Of a stretch of DNA of 64,000 bases, positions 1 through 7,356 are shown in pieces. Every line of letters starts with the position of its first letter. The stretch's first letter is position 1. The translations under genes were made by a program, and so were the position numbers. The stretch lies in NCBI GenBank assembly GCA_019694135.1, contig JAIBCM010000003.1, positions 1 through 64,000 on the forward strand. The letters are read 5' to 3'. The notes below the pieces were generated by a model. The model was not told the origin of the DNA. It saw only the letters and a list, made by a program, of their open reading frames with translations, and did no database searches. This DNA comes from Verrucomicrobiia bacterium. Its GTDB lineage: Bacteria > Verrucomicrobiota > Verrucomicrobiia > JADLBR01 > JAIBCM01.

Positions 1-266
1 GCTAACTATCCAATATTGTTTGTTAATGATGCGTTTAAGATGAAAAATAACTTTTGAGGAAAATAGTCTAACCTTCATCCCCACAAATTCTTACCTCTTG
101 TCTCTCTTTGTCAATGGTTTTTTTATAAAAATCATGTTTGGGGATCGATTTCTTTGTGAAAATGGTGAGGAAATATATTTTAAAAATGTTGTTGGGAAGC
201 GATCTATTTAATATGAGTTGAATAAATTATGCTTCGCAAGTTGTTGGCTTTCGCTATTTAACTCTT
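1..266. other. Left-edge non-coding stretch upstream of the membrane-fusion gene
   Basis: No coding region, RNA gene or convincing hairpin was found in this AT-rich stretch. It holds the upstream region of the plus-strand membrane-fusion gene that starts at 267, so a promoter is expected here, but no confident -35/-10 pair was picked. No Shine-Dalgarno sequence precedes the ATG at 267. Confidence 0.4.
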
Positions 267-1208
267 ATGTTGCTTTTATTGAAAAGGCCTTCTTTTTATT
301 TGGCTGTGCTTGGGATTGTAGCCACGGCATTTTTAATGGTTAAGATGCGTGAAGAGCCACCTGTAGCGCCACCGTTGGTGGAGCCTGCGCGATCGCCTTA
401 TCAGGCTGCAGTGGCAGGTGTGGGTATGGTGGAGGCGATGAATGAGAATGTGAAGCTTGCGCCTTCAGTGGCAGGTGTGGTTTCTGAAGTGGCAGTGAAG
501 GTGGGTCAACGAGTGGAGCAAGGAGAGCTTTTATTTAAAATTGATGATCGGGAAACTGTGGCGCGTTTGGTATTGGCGCGATCTCAATTGAAGTCAACTC
601 AAGCGGCTTTGAAAACGGAACAAGTGGCTTTGGCGGATGCAAAAGATCGTTGGGAAAGAGCGGAACGTTTGGCGAAAGAGAAAGTGGTTTCGGAGGACGA
701 GAAGTTGAGGCGTTATTTTGAGCAACAAGAAGCGGAAGCGCGTGTGGCGCGTTTGGAGGCAGATGTGGAGGCAGCTCAAGCGGAGATTCAAAAAATCGGA
801 GTGGAATTGGAGTTGCATGAAGTGCGCGCGCCTCGTGATGGTCGTGTTTTGCAGGTGAATGTGAGGGCGGGAGAATTTGCGGGGACGAATCCTGAGGAAC
901 CCATGGCTATTTTGGGTAATGTAGAGGATCTTCAGGTGCGTGTGGATGTGGATGAGCAAAATGCGTTGTTAGTGCAACCAAATGCGCCAGCGACGGCTTA
1001 TTTGCGAGGGATTGCGAGTGGACCATTGCCTTTGAAGTTTGTGAGGATTGAGCCTTATGTGGTTCCAAAACGATCCTTGACGGGTGATACGATGGAGCGA
1101 GTGGACACGCGGGTGCTGCAGGTCATTTATCAATTTGATCCTCCAGCAACTAATGTTTATGTGGGACAGTTGGTGGATGTTTATATTAAACGGGAGCCTT
1201 CGGGATGA
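267..1208 (+). CDS. HlyD-family membrane-fusion (periplasmic adaptor) protein
   Basis: Periplasmic adaptor that would link an inner-membrane exporter to an outer-membrane channel. What is seen: an N-terminal transmembrane anchor (about residues 6-24), then a biotinyl-lipoyl-like half-motif (PSVAGVVSEVAVKVGQ, followed by VEQGELLFKIDD), a long Ala/Glu/Arg-rich coiled-coil hairpin (about 100-180), the second lipoyl half (RAPRDGRVLQVNVRAGEF) and a beta-barrel region. At 313 residues it is normal for a short HlyD/EmrA-type adaptor. Its stop codon overlaps the start of the NAD synthetase (ATGA), so the two are probably co-transcribed. No exporter permease is in view; it may lie left of the window. 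The family call is secure, the transported substrate unknown. Confidence 0.85.
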   Translation: MLLLLKRPSFYLAVLGIVATAFLMVKMREEPPVAPPLVEPARSPYQAAVAGVGMVEAMNENVKLAPSVAGVVSEVAVKVGQRVEQGELLFKIDDRETVARLVLARSQLKSTQAALKTEQVALADAKDRWERAERLAKEKVVSEDEKLRRYFEQQEAEARVARLEADVEAAQAEIQKIGVELELHEVRAPRDGRVLQVNVRAGEFAGTNPEEPMAILGNVEDLQVRVDVDEQNALLVQPNAPATAYLRGIASGPLPLKFVRIEPYVVPKRSLTGDTMERVDTRVLQVIYQFDPPATNVYVGQLVDVYIKREPSG

Positions 1209-2836
1209 AATTGGCTTTGGCACAGATTAATACTACGGTGGGGGATTTGGCGGGGAATGCGGAAAAGGTTTTAAAATTTTATCAGCAAGCCGTTTTGCAA
1301 GGAGCTGAATTGGTGGTTTTTCCTGAGTTGGCGTTGACGGGTTATCCGCCACAGGATTTGTTGTTGCATGAGGCGTTTCTTCAAAAGGCGGAGCAGACTT
1401 TGGCAGGATTGCAAAAAGCGATTGGTGAAGTGCCAGCTTTGGTTGGGACGATCAAAAAAAATGAGTCTCGTCCTGGGCGTCCGTTGTTTAATGCAGCCGT
1501 TTTATTGCAGGATGGTGATATTAAAAAAGTTTTTCACAAGCGATTATTGCCAACGTATGATGTTTTTGATGAGGATCGTTATTTTGAGCCGGGTAAAAGT
1601 TCAGATTATTTTGAGTGGCAAGGCAAGCGAGTTGGAGTGAGTATTTGTGAGGATATTTGGAATGACAAAGATTTTTGGAAGGATCGACGTTATGTGAAGG
1701 ATCCGATTGAAGAGTTGAAGCAAAAGGGTTGTACGCTCATTGTTAATTTATCGGCTTCGCCTTGGCATTGGCAGAAGGAAAAGGTGCGTTATGAAATGTT
1801 GAAGACGGTGGCAAAGGGTGAAAAAATTTCGGTTGTATTGTGTAATTTGGTGGGAGGCAATGATCAGTTGGTGTTTGATGGACATAGTGTTTGTTTTAAT
1901 GCTACGGGAGAATGTTTGGCACAAGCGAAAGGGTTTGAAGAGCAGTTGGTGATGGTGGATATGGAGCAGCGAACGGATGTCCAGTTAGGAGATGGATTGG
2001 AAAATTTGTTTCAAGCGTTGGTATTGGGCACGCGCGATTATGTGCAAAAGTGCGGATTTCAAAAAGTAGTCTTGGGGTTAAGCGGTGGGATTGATTCGGC
2101 GTTGGTGGCGGTGATAGCGGTTCATGCTTTGGGTGCAGAAAATGTGATGGGAGTTTCTTTACCGTCGCGCTTTTCGAGTGAGGGTAGCTTATCGGATGCG
2201 GAAATTTTGACTAAGAATTTAGGAATTATTTATAAGGTTATTCCGATTGAAGAGTCTTTTCAATCGGTGCAGAAACAATGTGCTAAGGTTTTTGAGGAAT
2301 TGCCTTGGGATGTAACAGAAGAAAATATGCAGTCGCGTTTGCGAGGATTAATTTTAATGGCTTTGTCTAATAAGTTTCATTTTTTAGTCTTAACGACTGG
2401 CAATAAGTCGGAGTTGGCTGTGGGTTATTGCACGTTGTATGGAGATATGTGCGGAGCGCTTGCGGTGTTGGCGGATGTGCCCAAGACGAAGGTTTATGAG
2501 TTGGCGCGCTGGATTAATCGAGAAAAAGAGACGATTCCACAGGCTTCGATTACCAAGGCTCCGAGTGCAGAGTTGCGTCCCGATCAAACTGATCAAGACA
2601 CTTTGCCTCCTTATGAGATTTTGGATGAGGTGTTAACGCGTTATGTGGAGCATAACCAGTCATTTGAAAATATGGTGCAAGCAGGATTAGAGCCCAACTT
2701 AGTAAAAAAGATTATGCGTTGGGTGACGATCAATGAATATAAACGTCAGCAAGCGGCGTTGGGGTTAAAGGTAACTTCGCGCGCGTTTGGACGTGGGCGT
2801 AGGATGCCGATTGCGCATCGGTTTCATGAGGTTTGA
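1205..2836 (+). CDS. nadE: Glutamine-dependent NAD+ synthetase
   Basis: Makes NAD+ from deamido-NAD+ (nicotinic acid adenine dinucleotide), ATP and glutamine; last step of NAD synthesis in the cytoplasm. The protein (543 aa) has the two-domain glutamine-dependent layout. An N-terminal nitrilase-type amidase shows the expected triad (Glu41 in FPELALTGYPP, Lys112 in HKRLLPTYDVFDE, Cys148 in VSICEDIW). The C-terminal ATP-pyrophosphatase domain carries the SGGIDS loop at 293-298 and a TTGNKSE motif. The length is typical for this bacterial class. The start overlaps the adaptor gene stop by four bases. All key residues seem intact. Confidence 0.96.
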   Translation: MKLALAQINTTVGDLAGNAEKVLKFYQQAVLQGAELVVFPELALTGYPPQDLLLHEAFLQKAEQTLAGLQKAIGEVPALVGTIKKNESRPGRPLFNAAVLLQDGDIKKVFHKRLLPTYDVFDEDRYFEPGKSSDYFEWQGKRVGVSICEDIWNDKDFWKDRRYVKDPIEELKQKGCTLIVNLSASPWHWQKEKVRYEMLKTVAKGEKISVVLCNLVGGNDQLVFDGHSVCFNATGECLAQAKGFEEQLVMVDMEQRTDVQLGDGLENLFQALVLGTRDYVQKCGFQKVVLGLSGGIDSALVAVIAVHALGAENVMGVSLPSRFSSEGSLSDAEILTKNLGIIYKVIPIEESFQSVQKQCAKVFEELPWDVTEENMQSRLRGLILMALSNKFHFLVLTTGNKSELAVGYCTLYGDMCGALAVLADVPKTKVYELARWINREKETIPQASITKAPSAELRPDQTDQDTLPPYEILDEVLTRYVEHNQSFENMVQAGLEPNLVKKIMRWVTINEYKRQQAALGLKVTSRAFGRGRRMPIAHRFHEV

Positions 2837-2860
2837 GCGGTTATTTTACCATTTTTTTTA

Positions 2861-2900
2861 TTGTCATTATGGATCTTCGGGTCAAGCCCGAGGGTGATAC
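2861..2900. repeat. REP-like palindromic element between two convergent genes
   Basis: A hairpin sits in the 102-base gap between nadE and the convergent gene at 2939. The left arm ATCTTCGGG (2873-2881), loop TCAAG and right arm CCCGAGGGT (2887-2895) give nine consecutive pairs, two of them G-U in one direction. Flanking GTCAT (2863-2867) and GTGAT (2894-2898) form an imperfect outer symmetry. There is no T-run on either side, so an intrinsic terminator is unlikely. The wording (GTCAT...CGGG...TGACCCGA read on the minus strand) resembles small dispersed intergenic palindromes common in alphaproteobacteria; that resemblance is from memory. Only one copy was seen here. Confidence 0.45.
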
Positions 2901-2938
2901 GAGAGGGGACAAGGAATGATAATTAAGTAGGGTGAATT

Positions 2939-4459
2939 CTAGCTAGGTGATGGATTGTCCGGCGGTTCTGAAGTCGCTGCGGTAACAGGTTCTGTTATGG
3001 GGGATTGATTTTCCTGAGTATTTTCGATTTGGGTAATTTCTTCAGTAGTTCCGTGAGATTCTGTGGGTTGCTCTGGAATTTTATTTTCTTTTTCTTCAAG
3101 GACAGGCTTTGCTACTTCAGGTTTAGGTTTGGGTTTTTTTGCAAGTTCTAGTTGGCCATTGGCAAATTCGATGGCGTGACCTTGATGGATGAGCCAATGA
3201 AGATCGCGCAAAATATTAACTTCCTGAGGTGAGAGCTCTGAAGAATCTGCGGTAGTGGTTGAATTACTGTCAGCAATCAATGCGGTCAGGAGTTGATAGC
3301 GATTGGTGCGCGGATTATTTTGTATGAAATCGATGATTTGTTTGATATTTTCCGAGACGGGTGTTTGTTCAATATCAAGATATTGAGGGCGTGCAATGGA
3401 AACGTAGGTAATGTTTTTGTTGGCTTTGAAGAAACGGAGATTGTGTTTAGAGAACTCTTGGCTGAGTTGGTTGACTAGTTTGATGGGAAAACGGCGTTCT
3501 TGTTGTTCTGTGTTTTTGAGATGAGAAAATAAAATAGGAGAAAGTTTATTTTTTTCGATTTGCGTGAATTGATGAGAATTGTTTTTTTGAATTAATTCTG
3601 GCAGGTGGTGAATGCGAAAATGGGTTTCTACTTCTGTCCAATTTTTAAGTGGAGTGGTTTCGGCGCTTTTGAGGGGATGATATTCTAAATTAAAACTTAG
3701 GTTTTCAATCCATTGTTTGACTGTAGCTTCATCATGAACAGTTTTGATGCGATTTTTGAATTTTTCAAAAGGCATGTGGGAGAAACGTTCTGTGTAAAGT
3801 TTTCTTACTTTGTTGGGATAATCGTGATAGTTAGGGGGACCGAGTATCGTGCCGCTAAAGCCGCAAATTCCAATGCATGTAAAATTGCCTTTAGGTGGAT
3901 CGATTGAGACTTTTTCCGTGCGATAGTAAGTTTCTAGTAACTGTTTCAGTAAATGTTTCAGCGCTTCTTCTTCGGTGAGCCATAATGAGTTGTCAGAGAG
4001 ACAGTGAAATAGAAACAGCTCATTTTTTTCGGTTGTAATATGGAAATGGTAGCGCTCGGGCTTCTGTAAAATCATGCGCGCAATGTCGAACATGGGATAA
4101 GCACGGCCGGTAAGTTTGATTTGGCGTGTGAGAGATTGCACACCTTTTTCTTCGGGAATAAGATTAATTTTGATTCCTGGCAATGTTGCAGAAATATTTT
4201 CTCGGGAGTCTTGTTTTATCGATGGTTTGTTGAAGGAGAAAGGACGCTTAGAATTTTTGCTATGATGTTTTTCAGTTCGGTGATCTTTTTTAAAATTTTT
4301 ATTACTTTGGTTTGAGCTATTCCATTTTTCGTTTCTTCTTTTTTCGGGCGAAGGATTTTTGGCTTCGTAATTGGCGTAACGATTAGGGTCTTCACTTTCT
4401 TTTGCCCAAGCTGGTAAAAAGTGGAGTGCAGTTAAGTCTAGTTCTGATGTTTCGGTCAT
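2939..4459 (-). CDS. Conserved protein of unknown function with disordered ends
   Basis: No function can be assigned. The 506-residue protein has a Lys/Arg/Asn/Ser-rich, probably disordered N-terminus (about 30-90). A folded middle follows (about 95-390) with CIGICGFSGTILGPPNYHDY at about 195-214 and an aromatic/basic stretch after it. The Glu/Pro/Thr-rich tail (from about 430) is also probably disordered. There is no signal peptide or membrane segment. The GPPNYHDY-containing core recalls hypothetical proteins of Verrucomicrobia and relatives, from memory only. The basic N-terminus might bind nucleic acid. The gene stands alone, convergent to nadE and followed upstream by a minus-strand methyltransferase. 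Confidence 0.75.
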   Translation of the reverse strand: MTETSELDLTALHFLPAWAKESEDPNRYANYEAKNPSPEKRRNEKWNSSNQSNKNFKKDHRTEKHHSKNSKRPFSFNKPSIKQDSRENISATLPGIKINLIPEEKGVQSLTRQIKLTGRAYPMFDIARMILQKPERYHFHITTEKNELFLFHCLSDNSLWLTEEEALKHLLKQLLETYYRTEKVSIDPPKGNFTCIGICGFSGTILGPPNYHDYPNKVRKLYTERFSHMPFEKFKNRIKTVHDEATVKQWIENLSFNLEYHPLKSAETTPLKNWTEVETHFRIHHLPELIQKNNSHQFTQIEKNKLSPILFSHLKNTEQQERRFPIKLVNQLSQEFSKHNLRFFKANKNITYVSIARPQYLDIEQTPVSENIKQIIDFIQNNPRTNRYQLLTALIADSNSTTTADSSELSPQEVNILRDLHWLIHQGHAIEFANGQLELAKKPKPKPEVAKPVLEEKENKIPEQPTESHGTTEEITQIENTQENQSPITEPVTAATSEPPDNPSPS

Positions 4460-4575
4460 AATCCTTCTGTTACGAATAGTTTTTTATGGAATTATTATGC
4501 TCGATTTATTTTTAAAGCCAAAAATTTTATGATCAATATCTAACTATAATCTAAATTGATTCAAAAGCAATGGAG

Positions 4576-5334
4576 TTAAAGCTTTTTTGCCTGGATAAAA
4601 GCATTAAGCATTAAATAACGTAAAAAAGTGGCATTAAGCAAAAAATCTAAGAATTTTGACATGTAACGATCTGTGCAGGAGATAGATAGAGTTTTACAGC
4701 CTGCTTTTTCAAGAAAAAAACTCATATGAAAAGGGTTTGTTGCGACAATGGCATCGTCGTCCGGCTGAAATTTTTTTCGAACGATAGGAGTCATTGTTTC
4801 GAAATGAATAGCCCCTGGATTTGTTTTAATTTGTTTCTTAAATTGTAAAATAGTTTTGAAGTTAAGCCATTTGCTTCGGAAGCCTCGCATTTTGGGATGA
4901 TAATCACGAAAGCCAATGACACGGTAAAAATTAGGGCTAGATAGAACGATATGGCCACCTTTTTGTGTGACGCGTACGAGTTCGGTAATAAAAAGTTCGG
5001 GATTTTCGACATGTTCCAAAACGTTTAATGATCCTACGCTGGCAAAGAAATTATCTGGGAAAGGGAGTGTTTTCCCATCATAAAGCTGGCAAGGTAGATT
5101 GGATTGCTGGGCCATTTGAACACTTGTGGCAGAAACTTCAACTCCGCGGGCGTTGTAACCTCGTGCTTGAAGTTGGCTTACTACATAGCCAACGCCACAT
5201 CCTATATCAAGAATGTGACCACTAACTGTTTTAGGACAAAGCGCATCAATATATTTTTTATAAAAATCCTTGTCCCATTCCGCTAAAAATTGGGTATAAG
5301 CTTCATTTTGATAGTAGATCTGTTGATGTTGCAT
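4576..5334 (-). CDS. Class I SAM-dependent methyltransferase (Methyltransf_11 type)
   Basis: Probable small-molecule or glycan methyltransferase. The SAM-binding motif I is clear (ILDIGCGVGYVV, about residues 41-52), followed by an acidic end of strand 2 (GVEVS) and the motif LPFPDNFFASVGSLNVLEHV typical of Methyltransf_11. The C-terminal third is hydrophobic and aromatic (RYMSKFLDFLLNATFLRYL) and may contact a lipid-linked or hydrophobic substrate. It is divergent from the glycosyltransferase at 5429, which suggests a role in surface glycan modification, but the substrate cannot be read from the sequence. No known pathway-specific motif was seen. Confidence 0.8.
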   Translation of the reverse strand: MQHQQIYYQNEAYTQFLAEWDKDFYKKYIDALCPKTVSGHILDIGCGVGYVVSQLQARGYNARGVEVSATSVQMAQQSNLPCQLYDGKTLPFPDNFFASVGSLNVLEHVENPELFITELVRVTQKGGHIVLSSPNFYRVIGFRDYHPKMRGFRSKWLNFKTILQFKKQIKTNPGAIHFETMTPIVRKKFQPDDDAIVATNPFHMSFFLEKAGCKTLSISCTDRYMSKFLDFLLNATFLRYLMLNAFIQAKKL

Positions 5335-5428
5335 GTTGAGATATTTGAATGAATAGGATATAGAAATTTTGGAGGAGTCACAATGGATAAAAAATTAAGA
5401 CAATGAGGCAACTGGAATTACTTCGCTC

Positions 5429-6592
5429 ATGAAAATTCTTTTTTGCACGCATGAACCCTTTTGGCCTTTGACGGGGGGTGGTACCTCCGGCACGTTGGCG
5501 GTGGTTAATGAGTTGAAACGTTTGGGTCATGAGGTGACGGTCATGGCGCCGGCGCACGCTTCGTGTGAGGAGATTGAAAGGCGCTGGGAGATCACGTTTA
5601 TTCCTTTTAACCCTTTCTATATGCATCGAAATGCTTCATTGAGGACATTGCGTTATATATTGTATAGCTTGTTGTTTGTTCCCAAACTTCTTTTTTTTCT
5701 TCGGCAAAAAAAAGTCGATGTTTTAATTGGCAAGAATGTGGTTTTAACTCCAGCACTACGGGTAGCGGGAAGTTTATATGAGATTCCTAGTTTTGTGGTT
5801 ACGACGGATCTTTTAACGTTATATTTTGGATTTTCGAAAGCTTTTTTTCAAAAATGGATGGCGCGTTTGATTGCTTTGGAGGCGTGGTTATTGAGTTGGC
5901 ACGATCGAATTTTTATGATTTCGCCAGAAATGGCGGAGCGTGTGGAAAAGGAGCGACCTATTTTAGCTAAAAAAATTTGTGTGAATGGGGATGGCGTGGA
6001 TTTATCTTTTTTTTGTCGGGAAAAAATTGATGTTAAAAAAATGGATGACGTTAGGAAACAATTTTGTGGAGAAGGATTGCTAGCGGTTTACCATGGCACG
6101 ATTGAGCCACATCATGGGCAAGAAGAGTTGCTTGCGATTGTGCAACAAGCTTTAGCTGTCGAAACTTCTTTGCATTTTGTGATTATTGCCGGCGGTAAAG
6201 ATTACAGTGCAGTCAAGCGAGAGTTAAAGCGGGATCGGGTGCATTGCTTAGATTTTATGAGTCAGGAAGCGTTACTACCTTATTTAGCGGCTGGGGATGT
6301 TGGATTTCTACCTTATCCTCCCGATCCTTCTACCAACATATTATATCCTTACAAATTTTTGGAGTATTATGCTCTAGGGTTGCCTGTGGTCAGTTTTCGG
6401 TTAAAAGCTTTATTTCGAATGTTTGAAAAAAAATCGGATGTGCGTTTTGCTGAGACAGTGAATGAATTTGCGGAAGCGCTGGTGGAGTTGGCGCGTCAAA
6501 AAAGACACCGGGAATGGGATGAAGATTTTTCGGACCATTTTTCTTGGCAAGCTGTGGTAAAACCGATTCATAACGCTTTGAAATATGCCTAA
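5429..6592 (+). CDS. Glycosyltransferase, GT4-like (GT-B fold)
   Basis: Transfers a sugar from a nucleotide-sugar donor to an unknown acceptor. The N-terminus has the Gly-rich acceptor-side loop of GT4 enzymes (ILFCTHEPFWPLTGGGTSG) and the strand LGHEVTVMAP. The C-terminal donor domain contains GDGVDLSFF, YHGTIEPHHGQEELL and a GDVGFLPYPP...LEYYALGLPVV stretch with the conserved acidic residue. At 387 aa it is a normal single-domain-pair enzyme. It overlaps the following GT2 gene by eight bases, so the two are co-translated and probably act in the same glycan pathway. Confidence 0.85.
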   Translation: MKILFCTHEPFWPLTGGGTSGTLAVVNELKRLGHEVTVMAPAHASCEEIERRWEITFIPFNPFYMHRNASLRTLRYILYSLLFVPKLLFFLRQKKVDVLIGKNVVLTPALRVAGSLYEIPSFVVTTDLLTLYFGFSKAFFQKWMARLIALEAWLLSWHDRIFMISPEMAERVEKERPILAKKICVNGDGVDLSFFCREKIDVKKMDDVRKQFCGEGLLAVYHGTIEPHHGQEELLAIVQQALAVETSLHFVIIAGGKDYSAVKRELKRDRVHCLDFMSQEALLPYLAAGDVGFLPYPPDPSTNILYPYKFLEYYALGLPVVSFRLKALFRMFEKKSDVRFAETVNEFAEALVELARQKRHREWDEDFSDHFSWQAVVKPIHNALKYA

Positions 6593-7307
6593 AGCCTTAA
6601 TTGTGATTCCAACTTATAATGAGGCAGAAAATTTATCTGCTTTATGGGAACGACTTCCGCAAGTTTGTGGCGATTATGTTATCGATAAATTATTTGTGGA
6701 TGATGCCTCACAAGATGGCACGCAGGAATGGATTAAAAGTCGGCCAGAGTTTAGTGCTTCCATATTTTTGTTAGAACGTGATAAAAAACTGGGATTGGGC
6801 ACGGCTTATTTAGCGGGATTTGCTTGGGCGCTACAGAAAGAGTATGAGTTGGTTTTTGAAATGGATGCGGATTTATCGCATGATCCTACAATGATTCCGC
6901 ATTTTATTGAGGCGATCAAAAAAGGGGGGGATGTGGTGTTAGGTTCACGTTATATTCATGGCGTGCGAGTGTTGAATTGGCCAATCTCGCGATTGTTATT
7001 AAGTTTGGGTGCCGCTAAGTATGTGAAGATGATTACGGGTATGCCTTTTAGTGATCCGACAGGAGGTTATAAATGTTTTCGTCGCTCTGTTTTGGAAACT
7101 TTGGATTTGAGCAAGGTTCGTTCTAATGGTTATGCGTTTCAAATTGAATTGACTTATTTAGCGTGGAAAAAAAAGTTTCGCATTATAGAGATTCCTATTG
7201 TTTTTGAGGAAAGACGCGCAGGCCAATCTAAGATGTCTTTCGCCATTGCTCGTGAAGCGATCTGGCAGGTGGTGCGTCTTAGGTTGCAGAATTTATTGGG
7301 GAGATAA
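6585..7307 (+). CDS. Dolichol-phosphate-mannose-synthase-like GT2 (polyprenyl-phosphate sugar synthase)
   Basis: Likely moves a sugar (mannose or glucose type) from a nucleotide donor to a polyprenyl phosphate on the cytoplasmic face. Seen: VIPTYNEAENL at the start, the DDASQDGT donor loop, the catalytic DADLSHDP (DxD) and the GSRY, DPTGGYKCFRR and YAFQIELTYLAW motifs. Together these mark DPM1-type enzymes. At 240 aa there is no C-terminal membrane domain, as in short DPM1 forms. It lies directly upstream of a DUF2723 membrane protein, a family thought to be related to protein mannosyltransferases. The pair suggests lipid-linked sugar made here and used there. Confidence 0.88.
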   Translation: MPKALIVIPTYNEAENLSALWERLPQVCGDYVIDKLFVDDASQDGTQEWIKSRPEFSASIFLLERDKKLGLGTAYLAGFAWALQKEYELVFEMDADLSHDPTMIPHFIEAIKKGGDVVLGSRYIHGVRVLNWPISRLLLSLGAAKYVKMITGMPFSDPTGGYKCFRRSVLETLDLSKVRSNGYAFQIELTYLAWKKKFRIIEIPIVFEERRAGQSKMSFAIAREAIWQVVRLRLQNLLGR

Positions 7308-7317
7308 GGTTTAATCA

Positions 7318-7333
7318 CTTGGCTTAAGCCAAG
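7318..7333. repeat. 16-base perfect palindrome upstream of the DUF2723 gene
   Basis: CTTGGCTTAAGCCAAG is exactly self-complementary and lies between the GT2 stop (7307) and the DUF2723 start (7357). As RNA it gives a six-pair stem with a TTAA loop followed by GTTTTG. That is too weak and T-poor for a confident terminator. It could be a dyad operator or attenuate readthrough between the two genes. Confidence 0.35.
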
Positions 7334-7356
7334 GTTTTGCTAGAAAAATTTATTTT

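Noticed and set aside
594-1223. Minus-strand open frames across the membrane-fusion gene
   Set aside because: Shadows of the real coding frame: wrong residue make-up, no start context, and the plus-strand protein has clear domains.
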